From DASZTU01 sp035493835 (GTDB lineage: Bacteria > Pseudomonadota > Alphaproteobacteria > Rhizobiales > Devosiaceae), in NCBI GenBank assembly GCA_035493835.1, contig DATJHO010000045.1, positions 1-57,315 of the forward strand: DNA of 57,315 bases, given 5' to 3'. The notes beneath the pieces are model-generated. The model worked only from the letters and a program-made list of their open reading frames with translations. It had not been told where the DNA came from and searched no databases. This document shows positions 33,193 through 42,323 of the stretch, in pieces (the first letter of the stretch is position 1; each line of letters begins with the position of its first letter). Position numbers and translations under genes: made by a program.

Positions 33193-36100
33193 CTAGGCCG
33201 CCAATTGGCCGTTGAAGACGACGTCCACCCAGTAGTTGGAGGCGTTGTAGGAACTGGTCGGGAAGGCGCTGCCGGACCCGTAGGCATAGACACCGTTGCC
33301 ACCGCTCGAACTGCTGGACAGGGCGGTCAGCGGGCCGCTGGTGACGGCCGAGCCGAAATAGTTTTCGTTGCTCGAGTAGCCGCCATTGGTGTGATAGCTG
33401 ACGACGTAGGTCGTGCCGGCCGTGATGCTGATCGGGGTGGTGAGGTTTGCCGTCTGCCAGCCGCTGGCCGTCTCGTTGGTGAAGGTCACGGTGCCCAGCT
33501 TCGTTCCTGTGCTGGTCCAGAGGCTCCCGGTGTGGGTACCGGTGTTCTGCGGCCCTTTGTAGAAGCGGATGCCGCTGATCGTGCCGTTCTGCGAGGCGGT
33601 AAACTTCATTCCGAGTTCCACCGGCGACGGATCGGTGTCGGTGATGATCGCGGGGGTCGCGTTGGCGGCGAACAGGCTGACGCCGGTCGGCGGCGGGGTT
33701 GTTGCGGTAACGGTCAGGGCCACATTGGCCGATGCGGTGCCGCCCTTTCCGTCGGAGATGGCGTAGGTGAACCCGGCCGCGCCGGTGTAGCCGGAAGTCG
33801 GGGTGAACGAGACGACGTTGGTCTGCGCATTGTAGGTGACAGCGCCATTGGATGGGGCATTCACGCCGGTGATGGTCAGCGTGTCGCCGTTAGGATCCGT
33901 ATCGTTCCCGAGAAGCGATGCCGCCGTTAGCTGCAGGGCGGTATTTTGCGCCGTGCTGAAACCGCTGTCGTTGTTGGCGACGGGCGGCTGGTTCACTGCC
34001 GTCGCGCCCTGCTGATAGACCACGTCGACCCAGTAGTTGGTTGCGTTGTAAGTGTTGGTCGGGAAGATGCTGCTGGAGCCATAGGCATAGACGCCATTGC
34101 CGCCGCTCGACGTGCTGGACGGTGCCGTGATCGGCCCGTTGGTGACAGCCGAGCCGAAATAATTGGTGTTTGCCGAGTAGCCGCCATTGGTGTGATAGCT
34201 GACGACGTAGGTCGTTCCGGCAACGACATTGAGGGGGCTGGCGAAGGTCGCCGTCTGCCAGCCGCTGGCGGTCTCGCTGCCGAAGGTCAGGCTGCCGAGC
34301 AGCGTGCCGGTGCTGCTCCAAAGGCTCCCGGTATGGCTGCCGGTATTCTGCGGGCCCTTGTAAAAGCGGATACCGCTTATGGTGCCGTTGGCAGCGACGG
34401 TGAACTTCATGCCCAGTTCCACCGAACTGGGATCGGTGTCGGTAATGATCGCGGGGGTCGCGTTGGCCGCGAACAAGCTGACGCCGGTTGGCGGCGGTGT
34501 GGTCGCGGTAACGGTCAGGCTGACGTTCGCGGAGGCCGTGCCACCCTTTCCATCGGAGATGGCATAGATGAACCCGCCCGCGCCGGTATAGCCGGTGGTC
34601 GGCGTGTAGGTGACGACATTGGTCTGCGCGTTGAAGGCCACGGTGCCGTTGGTCGCGCCGCTCACGCCAGTGATGATCAGTGGGTCGCCATTTGGATCAG
34701 TGTCGTTGGCCAGGAGCGATGCGGCGGCAAACTGCAGGGCCGTGTTCTGCTGGGTGCTGAACCCGGAATCGTTTGCGGCGACCGGCGGCTGGTTGGTGCT
34801 GGCGGTTCCGCTTGGCGCGTAGACTACGTCGACCCAATAATTCGAACCCCCGAACGTGCTGGTCGGGAACACGTTGCCGGTGCCATAAGTGTAAAGGCCG
34901 TTGCTGGTGGATGCGGTGAGCGGGCCGCTGGTGTGGGCGGTGTTGAAATAGCCGCTCGTGGCCGTGTAGTGGCCATTGCTATGATAGCTCGCGACGTAGG
35001 TCGTGCCGGCGGTAATCGTCACGGGATTGCTGAAGGTGACCGTCTGCCAGCCGCTCGTCGTTTCGTTGGTGAACGTTGCGGTCGCCAGCAACGTGCCGGT
35101 GCTGCTCCACAGTGAGCCGGTATGCGTGCCGGTGTCGCTGGGGCCCTTGTAGTACTTGATGCCGAGTATCTGGCCCCCCTGCGAAGCGACGAACTGGACG
35201 CCGAGATTGACTGGTGAGGCATCGCTGTCCGACAGGACCGCTGGTGTGTCCGAATTCGAAAACAGGGTGACGGCGCCCACCGTCATGTTGACGATGGCCG
35301 AGCCGGTGCCGCCGCGGCCGTCGGAAATGGAATAGCCGAAACTCGCCGCCCCGACATAGCCGGCAGTGGGCGTGAAAGTGATGGCCGAGGTCTGGCTGTT
35401 GAACACCACGGTGCCGCCCGAGGCCGCGCCCGCGCCCGTCACAGTGAGGATATCGCCGTTGGGATCGGAGTCGTTGGCCAGGAGCGTCGCGGCTTGCACA
35501 GTAATCGGCGTGTTCAGCGCTACGACGTAACCGTTGTCGTTGACCCCGACGGGCGGACTGTTAACCGTGTTGGTGCCGCTGAAGACGACGTCGACCCAGT
35601 AATTGGTGCCGTTGTCGGCTACTGTCGGGAAGGCATTGCTGTTGCCATAGCTGTAGTAACCATTGCCCGCCGGCGCGGTGAGCGGGCCGTTGGTGACCGC
35701 CGTCGTGAAGTAATTGTCGGTGAAGTCGTATTGACCGTTGCTGTGGTAGCTGACCGTGTAGGTCGTGCCGGCGCTTATCTGTACGGGATTGGCGAAGGTC
35801 GCCGTCTGCCAGCCGCTGGCGGTTTCCCCGGTGAACGTCACCGAGGCGAGCAATTGACCGCTGCTGCTCCAAAGCGAGCCGACATGGGCGCCGCCATCGC
35901 CGACGCCCTTGTAGAACTTTACCCCGACCACACTGCCTGATTGAGACGAGGTGAACCTCATGCCCAGGTTTACGAAGGCAAGGTCAGTGCCGGAGATGTC
36001 AGCCGGCGCGTCGGTCGGCCGAAACATGCTGGTCACTGCCGCGGGCGCGACCGTGATGGTCCTGCCGGCGCTCGGCGTCTCTAGATTGACGCTGTCGTCC

Positions 36101-38673
36101 ACGGCCCGGGACTTGATGGTGTAGGAGCCCCCCGCGAGCGGCGTCCAGCTATAGCTCCAGTTGTTGTAACCCGTGGCCCGATGCCAGGTCGTGCCGCCAT
36201 CAGTGGACACCTCGACCACCGCGACGAGGCCACCGCCGCTATCGGTGGCGGTGCCGGTGACAGTAATCGCCTGGCCCGCGGCATAGGTGCCGGTTGTGGT
36301 TGGCGAGGTAATTGCACTAACCGGGGCGGCGTGGTCGGTGGTCTGTTGCGCAACGGCGAGGCTCTGCATCAGCGTCGCGGGCTGCACGCCCATGTCGGCG
36401 AACAGGTTCACCATTGCCTGCTGCACATTGGGGTCAGTCGGCGTCGACTCGTTGTCGTGGTGATTGTCCAACCCCCACGACCAGTAGACGGTACCCGCGC
36501 CGAAAACCAAGGCCCCGCTGGGCGCGCGATAAAGCGTAAGACTGTGCGTCGATGTGCCCGGGCCAGTGGTGCTGCCGTAGTCGAGCAGCAGCGTGTTTAC
36601 GTTAACCGTCGTGTCCGAGAGAGGCACCAGCCCGGCGGGCCGTGAGCCGTTGTCGAGATCTGAGTCCCATTCGTAGCCAAGGAGGTTCGGCGTCAGCGAA
36701 TAGACCTGGCCGGGCTGAAGGTTGGCTACGTCGGTGTTGCTCCAGAAGCGGAAATTGGAGAGGTCGTAAGGGATCTGAATGGTGTCGAGGCGGTAGGAGT
36801 CGACCGTGAAGATCGTGCCCGTGAGCCCGTTCTCGGGTTCACCTGCGCCCAGCTGCGGGTCGCGCCAGGTCGAGGTGGTCGCCTGCGTGTCGATATTGTC
36901 GTTGGCCCAGCGCTCCTTGTAGGAGACGAGTGTGGTGTAGGGGGTGCCCGCGGCGGAGATGCTCGGGGCCCAGCGGGTTTCCCAATAGACCTCGTTGCCG
37001 CTCATGAAGGCGAGATTGACGCCGGCGTCGCGCGCCGCTTCGACATTGGCCCGCTGATCGGCGGACCAATATTCGTCGTGCCCGACGGAAAGGAAAATGT
37101 TGCTGTTAAGCAGCTGTTGGCCGCTGCGCGCCGTATCGACGCCGGCTATGTAGTTGACGTCGTAGCCGTTCTCTTCGAGCCAGCGGATCGCGGGATATTC
37201 CTCGCCGAAGACGAAGTCCTGGGGCCCCGCATCGTAGCCGCCCTGGCGGGTGATGAACGGCCTGTTGTAGCTGACGGCGTAGGCACGGCCGGCATGGCCG
37301 CTCGCGTCGACGCCGCCGTAGAAGTTGTAGCCACCCCAGGAATTGTAGGCTTCCCACGTGGTGTCGGAAGTCTGGAACGTAATGTCGCTCGGGGCCTCGT
37401 CGTCGCGGACGACGAAGGGGATCATGTTCTCGCCCTTCGACCCATCAAGGCGAACCAGATCGGCGATGTAGACGCCAGAAACCGCATTGGCCGGAATGGC
37501 CCAGGACGCAGAGACCGACCAGTTGCCGGCGTCGACCAGCTTGGTCGTCGGATCGAACAGGGGTGTCGGCTGAAGCTGGGCGGTCGTCAGCTTCTTGCTG
37601 ATCGAGGTCACCAGGGTTGCGCCGTCGCCGCCGTAATAGCCGAGCCGGTAGATATCGATCCGATAGTTGGTGGAGTCGGTGTTGATCTTGAAGTTTTCGG
37701 TTTGGCCGTGATTGATCGAGAATTGGTCGGCGAAGCCCTCGATGCTCGAATCCGGGTCGTTGACCATCCAGATGTCTTCTGGGGTTCCCTGCTTCAGGTT
37801 TTCGGCCACGATCGGGTTTGCGGCGGCGGCGGCTTGCGGGGCGACTTCAACCGCATTGGTGGTGAAGAGGGCATTCGGCAAGGCGGAAGTCGGCGGGGTA
37901 AAGGTCTGCAGCGCCGGCGTGGTAGTGCCGGGGACGGTGGTCCCGATGCCTTCACTGGTATCCACCGGCTGGTAGAGTTCAAGCACCCTTACCGCATAGC
38001 CGCTGGGCATGCCGTTGGCCGCCGTGGGGCCGCCGATCCGGATGGAGCACATCGTGCAGTTGCGCCCGGTGCAGGAGCCGCACGCCGTGCTGGCCATCTT
38101 GGTCCTCCAGTCGGTTTCCCAGACGGAAAGCAACTGAGTGGACTTGGCTGCAGTGTTGTCCTGGCCCGAGACATCGGCAGGGGCCTGCACCGCCGCGGCA
38201 CTTGTCGAGGCGGTAAGAGGCACCGAAAAGGTGGCGGCCGTCGCAGTGCTGGTGACAGCCGACGATGGGTCCGGCGCGGCGGGCGCGCCGGTCGTGGCCG
38301 GCGGCGAGAGCGGATCGAAGGCTGGAGCCAGAGGTATCAGGCCATCGATAAGCGACGCGACAGCGAGCGGGGCACCGGTCTTAGCTGCCAGCGTGCCGCC
38401 GTCAGCCAATGACGGGCCGGGAATTTCGGGGCTGGAGGCCAGGGCCATTGCCCCGGGATCGGAGGCGTCTCCCGTTGTGGGCGGGGCAGCGACGGCTGAG
38501 GAATCGTCAGGGGCTGCCGCCAGATTGCCCGCGCCGTTCGGCTCGGCGGTGTCGCTGGCGCTGGGACTTTGGGGCGTGGCTGTACCAGCGGCTTGTTCCG
38601 GGCTCGGTGAACTTGTTTGAGAGTTTCCAGCCTGAACAATATTGCCCTGAACAGGATCAACCTGAAATTCCAT
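33193..38673 (-). CDS. Giant secreted multidomain protein (DMFase-beta-like, Ig-like, DUF4082 and cadherin-like modules)
   Basis: An 1826-residue protein starting MEFQVDPVQGNIV with no Sec signal. Layout: an Ala/Pro/Ser/Thr-rich region (1-190); CxxC-x4-CxxC (Cys 198, 201, 206, 209); an N,N-dimethylformamidase beta-like domain (about 286-775; GYYGGDG, NSWGGYNFYGG, SVGHDEYWSADQR, SGNEVYWETRW); an Ig-like domain (about 785-875); then four DUF4082-type modules (about 880, 1135, 1400 and 1667 onwards; motif GxxFYKGxxxxGxHxGSLW) alternating with three cadherin-like modules (PPVxxxDxGF, LLxNDxDPNGD). No RTX nonapeptides occur. Linked to a type I exporter, it is probably secreted or surface-held; adhesion or extracellular hydrolysis are both possible. 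Confidence 0.88.
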   Translation of the reverse strand: MEFQVDPVQGNIVQAGNSQTSSPSPEQAAGTATPQSPSASDTAEPNGAGNLAAAPDDSSAVAAPPTTGDASDPGAMALASSPEIPGPSLADGGTLAAKTGAPLAVASLIDGLIPLAPAFDPLSPPATTGAPAAPDPSSAVTSTATAATFSVPLTASTSAAAVQAPADVSGQDNTAAKSTQLLSVWETDWRTKMASTACGSCTGRNCTMCSIRIGGPTAANGMPSGYAVRVLELYQPVDTSEGIGTTVPGTTTPALQTFTPPTSALPNALFTTNAVEVAPQAAAAANPIVAENLKQGTPEDIWMVNDPDSSIEGFADQFSINHGQTENFKINTDSTNYRIDIYRLGYYGGDGATLVTSISKKLTTAQLQPTPLFDPTTKLVDAGNWSVSASWAIPANAVSGVYIADLVRLDGSKGENMIPFVVRDDEAPSDITFQTSDTTWEAYNSWGGYNFYGGVDASGHAGRAYAVSYNRPFITRQGGYDAGPQDFVFGEEYPAIRWLEENGYDVNYIAGVDTARSGQQLLNSNIFLSVGHDEYWSADQRANVEAARDAGVNLAFMSGNEVYWETRWAPSISAAGTPYTTLVSYKERWANDNIDTQATTSTWRDPQLGAGEPENGLTGTIFTVDSYRLDTIQIPYDLSNFRFWSNTDVANLQPGQVYSLTPNLLGYEWDSDLDNGSRPAGLVPLSDTTVNVNTLLLDYGSTTGPGTSTHSLTLYRAPSGALVFGAGTVYWSWGLDNHHDNESTPTDPNVQQAMVNLFADMGVQPATLMQSLAVAQQTTDHAAPVSAITSPTTTGTYAAGQAITVTGTATDSGGGLVAVVEVSTDGGTTWHRATGYNNWSYSWTPLAGGSYTIKSRAVDDSVNLETPSAGRTITVAPAAVTSMFRPTDAPADISGTDLAFVNLGMRFTSSQSGSVVGVKFYKGVGDGGAHVGSLWSSSGQLLASVTFTGETASGWQTATFANPVQISAGTTYTVSYHSNGQYDFTDNYFTTAVTNGPLTAPAGNGYYSYGNSNAFPTVADNGTNYWVDVVFSGTNTVNSPPVGVNDNGYVVALNTPITVQAATLLANDSDPNGDILTVTGAGAASGGTVVFNSQTSAITFTPTAGYVGAASFGYSISDGRGGTGSAIVNMTVGAVTLFSNSDTPAVLSDSDASPVNLGVQFVASQGGQILGIKYYKGPSDTGTHTGSLWSSTGTLLATATFTNETTSGWQTVTFSNPVTITAGTTYVASYHSNGHYTATSGYFNTAHTSGPLTASTSNGLYTYGTGNVFPTSTFGGSNYWVDVVYAPSGTASTNQPPVAANDSGFSTQQNTALQFAAASLLANDTDPNGDPLIITGVSGATNGTVAFNAQTNVVTYTPTTGYTGAGGFIYAISDGKGGTASANVSLTVTATTPPPTGVSLFAANATPAIITDTDPSSVELGMKFTVAANGTISGIRFYKGPQNTGSHTGSLWSSTGTLLGSLTFGSETASGWQTATFASPLNVVAGTTYVVSYHTNGGYSANTNYFGSAVTNGPITAPSSTSSGGNGVYAYGSSSIFPTNTYNATNYWVDVVYQQGATAVNQPPVANNDSGFSTAQNTALQLTAASLLGNDTDPNGDTLTITGVNAPSNGAVTYNAQTNVVSFTPTSGYTGAAGFTYAISDGKGGTASANVALTVTATTPPPTGVSLFAANATPAIITDTDPSPVELGMKFTASQNGTISGIRFYKGPQNTGTHTGSLWTSTGTKLGTVTFTNETASGWQTANLTTPISITAGTTYVVSYHTNGGYSSNENYFGSAVTSGPLTALSSSSSGGNGVYAYGSGSAFPTSSYNASNYWVDVVFNGQLAA
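33200..36030 (-). repeat. Tandem ~0.8-kb repeats inside the giant secreted-protein gene
   Basis: Four units recur at spacings of about 762, 789 and 801 bases, judged from the aligned DUF4082 starts near 36023, 35261, 34472 and 33671. Each of the first three units encodes one DUF4082 module followed by one cadherin-like module; the fourth has DUF4082 only and ends the protein. The last two units are closest at DNA level, for example around 33640-33720 against 34440-34520. This points to recent duplication, so copy number may vary between strains and be collapsed by short-read assembly. Confidence 0.85.
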
Positions 38674-38862
38674 CGCAATGCCCCAATTACTGATGAGTGG
38701 AAAAGCGAAGTCGACGCAAAGTGCTCTGCCCCAAGACCACGGAGATTGGCAGAACTTTGTTCCTGCCGAAATAAGCTCAAGGAGTAGTCGGGGGCCAAAT
38801 GACGCTAGTCCCAAGGATCGCGGCGATACACGGGCGGTGACGGGCATTGCCGCCTGAAATCC

Positions 38863-38879
38863 TGCGGCTGGCAGCCGCA
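38863..38879. promoter_or_regulatory. Palindrome in the divergent region before the secretion operon
   Basis: TGCGGCTGGCAGCCGCA has 8-base perfect arms around one base. It lies 75 bases upstream of the acyltransferase start and 190 bases upstream of the giant gene, in the 280-base region serving both. It could be a dimeric repressor site or merely a hairpin. Nothing else stands out in 38674-38953. Confidence 0.3.
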
Positions 38880-38953
38880 ATCGCCTTCGCCAAGAGGCCG
38901 GGGAGCGGCTGGAATGCTCAATTGCGGCCTATAGGCCGACCCGCTATGGGACT

Positions 38954-40954
38954 ATGGAGGGCCGGGGCCAAGAGTTTGTCGTGAACGATCAATCGTCGAT
39001 CAGCGTCTACACCACTGTGCGGCGCGACGACCTGCAGGGGCTGCGCGCCGTCGCGGTCCTTTCGGTTGTCATCTACCACCTGAACGAGAATTGGCTGCCC
39101 GGCGGCTTCATCGGCGTCGACATCTTCTTCGCCATCTCCGGCTTCCTGATCACGCGCATCCTGCTCAAGGACGCGACCTCGGACGGCCATGTGCATTTTC
39201 TCGACTTCTGGGCGAAGCGCGCGCGCCGCATCGTGCCGAACGCCGCGGCGACGTTGCTCGCTATCCTGGCCTTCACCCTGGTCTTCGTGCCCAGCTACCG
39301 GTACGGCGCCGTCGCGACCGACGCGCGCGCTGCGGCGCTGTTCATCGCCAACGTTAACTTTGCTGAACTTACGGTTGACTATTTTCATCGCAACGACCTG
39401 CCGAGCCCGATCCTCCACTTCTGGTCGCTTGCGGTCGAGGAGCAGTTTTACCTCCTCTGGCCACTGGCCATCGGCGTGTGCTTCTTTCTCATCCGTCGGC
39501 ACGCGCTCAAGCTCGTCGTGCTGCTGCTGGTTGCGATCTTTGCCCTCTCCTTCATCAGCGCGCTCAGGGCCGGCGAGACCGATGCGGCGGCGGAATTCTT
39601 CCTTGCCCAGAACCGGATCTGGCAGCTGGCGGCCGGTGGGCTCGTCGGCGCGCTTTATCACTGGCTGCTGCGGTGGCCACTTCTTTTGCGGGCGGTTCTC
39701 GCCTGGGCCGGCGCCGCTGGTTTGGCCTTCGGACTATTTTACCTGACTGGTGATCTCGTATACCCGGGCTTCTGGGGCTTGATCCCCACGCTCGGTACCT
39801 TGGCGCTGATTGTCGGGATGGACGCCAATCCCTATGCCGCTCCGCTTCGGGCGATCTTGGCGTCGGCGCCGTCGCGATGGGTGGGGGATCGCTCTTTCAG
39901 CCTCTATCTCTGGCATTGGCCGGTGATCGCCTTTGGCGGCGCGTATTGGGCCGGCCAGCCATGGTTGGCCTCGCTCGAAATCGCGGCTGCCCTGCTACTT
40001 GCAGTCGCTTCTTACGCGCTTGTGGAACGGCCGGTCCTCCGCCTTTCCCTCGATCGCTACGGCCGCCCGCGGATGATTGGCATGGCGCTGCTTTCCCTCG
40101 GCGTTGTCGTGCTCGTGAGCTCGGTTCTCATCGCCCTCCCGATTGCGAGTTCGGGGCAGGGCCGTAGCGCAGCGGTGGCGGCGGCGGGCAGGGATATGGG
40201 GGTGGACAATTTCGATGGTTGCCACCTCTCCTATGCTGCCGTCGACCAGCCGCCTTGCGCCTTCGGCGATCTGGCCGGCTCCCACACTGTCGTGCTGTTT
40301 GGCGACAGCCACGCCTCGCAGTGGTTCACGCCGCTGGTAGCTGCTGCCACGGCCACGGGCTGGAAGGTCAACGCCTGGACCAAGTCGAGCTGCCCATCGG
40401 CGGATGTCAGCGTGTGGTACGCGCCCAGGCGCGTAGCTTTCGCCGCCTGCGATGCCTGGCGCGAGGAAATCTTCAGCCGACTCGTCAGCAGCCCGCCGGC
40501 GCTGGTGATCCTTGCGAACCTTTGGCCCTATGACGGCGAACTGCTCGATCCCGCCAGCAAGGCGGTGCTGCACGGCGTCGACGCACAGAGGGAAATGGCG
40601 CGGGGTACCGAAGCAACAATCCAGCGGCTGAACACCCTGGGCATCAAGGTCGTCTTGATCCGCGACACGCCGCGCATGCCGACAAGCTCGGGCGGCTGCC
40701 TGGCTTCAGGCGCCAACGATTGCGGCAATTCTCGCTCCCTGGCGCTTAACGATGATGACGGGCAGCTGGCTCTGGCCGGGCAACTTGGCGGCAACGCCCG
40801 GTTCGAAGATTTCACCAACTGGTTTTGCGACGGCAGCTTCTGCCCCGCGATGAAGGGCCATGCCATTATCTATCGCGATAGCGAGCACGTCACGGCGAGC
40901 TATGCAGGAACATTGACGCCGCAGTTCGCTGCAATCCTCAGAACCTCCCAGTAA
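38954..40954 (+). CDS. Membrane acyltransferase with SGNH domain (OafA/YrhL type)
   Basis: A 666-residue protein. The N-terminal acyltransferase-3 domain (about 20-350) has roughly ten membrane segments with RDDLQGLRAVAVLSVVIYHL, FIGVDIFFAISGFLITRIL, KRARRIVPN and FWSLAVEEQFYLLWP. The C-terminal periplasmic SGNH domain (about 420-660) has VVLFGDSHASQWF with the catalytic Ser and a terminal DSEHVT triad segment (Asp, His). Such proteins O-acetylate lipopolysaccharide, exopolysaccharide or other glycans. A GTG at 38981 is another possible start. It is divergent from the secretion operon, so both may be part of a surface-modification region; the acceptor is unknown. Confidence 0.9.
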   Translation: MEGRGQEFVVNDQSSISVYTTVRRDDLQGLRAVAVLSVVIYHLNENWLPGGFIGVDIFFAISGFLITRILLKDATSDGHVHFLDFWAKRARRIVPNAAATLLAILAFTLVFVPSYRYGAVATDARAAALFIANVNFAELTVDYFHRNDLPSPILHFWSLAVEEQFYLLWPLAIGVCFFLIRRHALKLVVLLLVAIFALSFISALRAGETDAAAEFFLAQNRIWQLAAGGLVGALYHWLLRWPLLLRAVLAWAGAAGLAFGLFYLTGDLVYPGFWGLIPTLGTLALIVGMDANPYAAPLRAILASAPSRWVGDRSFSLYLWHWPVIAFGGAYWAGQPWLASLEIAAALLLAVASYALVERPVLRLSLDRYGRPRMIGMALLSLGVVVLVSSVLIALPIASSGQGRSAAVAAAGRDMGVDNFDGCHLSYAAVDQPPCAFGDLAGSHTVVLFGDSHASQWFTPLVAAATATGWKVNAWTKSSCPSADVSVWYAPRRVAFAACDAWREEIFSRLVSSPPALVILANLWPYDGELLDPASKAVLHGVDAQREMARGTEATIQRLNTLGIKVVLIRDTPRMPTSSGGCLASGANDCGNSRSLALNDDDGQLALAGQLGGNARFEDFTNWFCDGSFCPAMKGHAIIYRDSEHVTASYAGTLTPQFAAILRTSQ

Positions 40955-41120
40955 GGCGGCGAGCCTCGCATCCCTCCATTTGGCTAGTCGACAGCGCTTG
41001 GAGTTTCAGCCAGACAACGCGCAAGGTGAAAGCCATGGCTGCAGCGAGCACGGGTACCCATCCGATACTCCGCGGCAAGAAATGACGTCCGAAATGATTG
41101 GCGTCGCGCGGCTCGGACAT
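40938..41120 (-). CDS. Possible small single-pass membrane protein
   Basis: A 60-residue reading frame starting MSEPRDANHFGRHFLPRSIG with one hydrophobic segment (WVPVLAAAMAFTLRVVW) and a basic tail. It overlaps the acyltransferase 3' end by 17 bases on the opposite strand and fills an otherwise empty 229-base gap. Third codon positions are mixed and no family is recognised, so it may be spurious. Confidence 0.25.
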   Translation of the reverse strand: MSEPRDANHFGRHFLPRSIGWVPVLAAAMAFTLRVVWLKLQALSTSQMEGCEARRLTGRF

Positions 41121-41183
41121 CACGTCGAAACTTGGTTGTGCGGCAAGCATTCTCGCGACGCGCAGCACTCGAGGACGGAGCCC

Positions 41184-42212
41184 ATGATCAAGATCGTAAT
41201 GCTTGCACTAGGTCTGTCGGTTCTTTCGGTCGGCATCGCGCCTGCCCAAGGCGCGGGAGGTGAACCCGTGCCGGTCACTACTGACAATTTTGCGCGCGCG
41301 GCGTCCGATACGCGCTTTGGGTCGGTCGTCAACCAGGGCGGGTTCGGCAAGCTCGTGAACCAGCAACACCCAATGTCGATCAACGACCAGACCGTGGTTC
41401 GCGCCAATCGCGACCTCATTCACTCGACCGGGGTTTTCGACCTCGATGCCGGGCCAGTAACCGTTACCCTGCCTGATCCGGGCAAGCGCTTCCTGTCGAT
41501 GACCGTATTCGATGAGGATCACCACATACCGGCCGTTGTCTACGGAGCCGGGCGCGATACCTTCAGCAAGGAGCAGGTCGGTACGCGATACGCCATGTTC
41601 GATGTGCGGATCATGGTGGATCCCGAGGACCCGGCCGATATTGCCAGGGTCAACCAGCTGCAGGCCGGGCTTGCCGTTCAGCAACAGGCGGCCGGAAGCT
41701 TCGAGGTGCCCAATTGGGACCAGGCGAGCCTCAAGATCGAGCGCGACAAGCTGCTGGCGACCGCCGGGACACTGCCGGATCTCAAGGGCGCGTTCGGGAG
41801 CAAGGCCGAGGTCGATCCGGTACGTCACCTTGCTGGCACTGCCGTCCAGTGGGGCGGTGACCCCGAGAAATACGGGCTCTATGTTGGCTTCATCCCAGAA
41901 AAGAACAACAGCACCGCGATCTACAAGCTCAGGGCAAAGGACGTGCCCGTCGACGCCTTCTGGTCCGTCACGCTCTATAACGCAGACGGCTTTTTCACCT
42001 CAAACCCGCTCAACGCCTACTCGCTGAGCAGCATGACCGCAAAGAAGGGCGGCGACGGGACCGTGGCGATACAGTTCGGTGGGTGCGATGGCGTGGTCGC
42101 CAATTGCCTGCCGACGGTGCCCGGTTGGAACTATATGGTTCGGCTCTATCGTCCGCGCGCAGAGGTTCTCAACGGCACCTGGAAATTTCCTCAGGCGCAG
42201 TTGGTCCAGTGA
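41184..42212 (+). CDS. DUF1254/DUF1214 domain protein, exported
   Basis: A 342-residue protein with a signal peptide (MIKIVMLALGLSVLSVGIAPAQG, cleavage near residue 23). The N-terminal DUF1254-like half has DNFARAASDTRF, VVRANRDLIHSTGVFDL and FLSMTVFDEDHHIP; the C-terminal DUF1214-like half has FWSVTLYNADGFFTSNPLNAYSL and ends TWKFPQAQLVQ. These are periplasmic proteins of unknown reaction, common in proteobacteria. The ATG at 41184 follows GGACGGAG; in-frame codons back to 40980 lack a signal peptide and are not used. It appears monocistronic. Confidence 0.85.
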   Translation: MIKIVMLALGLSVLSVGIAPAQGAGGEPVPVTTDNFARAASDTRFGSVVNQGGFGKLVNQQHPMSINDQTVVRANRDLIHSTGVFDLDAGPVTVTLPDPGKRFLSMTVFDEDHHIPAVVYGAGRDTFSKEQVGTRYAMFDVRIMVDPEDPADIARVNQLQAGLAVQQQAAGSFEVPNWDQASLKIERDKLLATAGTLPDLKGAFGSKAEVDPVRHLAGTAVQWGGDPEKYGLYVGFIPEKNNSTAIYKLRAKDVPVDAFWSVTLYNADGFFTSNPLNAYSLSSMTAKKGGDGTVAIQFGGCDGVVANCLPTVPGWNYMVRLYRPRAEVLNGTWKFPQAQLVQ

Positions 42213-42323
42213 CGGCGCCGGCCCCGGTGACAAGCTGCGCCGGGATCGGCTAAAGCTCCCCGCGACGGCAAGAGCGCGTGGGGAGGGGCCCGGCGTGCCG
42301 CGAACAGCCGACCCGGGGTGACG

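Noticed and set aside
33193..38673. The giant protein as an RTX toxin or adhesin
   Set aside because: No GGxGxDxxx repeats could be found anywhere in its 1826 residues, and its repeats match DUF4082 and cadherin-like modules instead.
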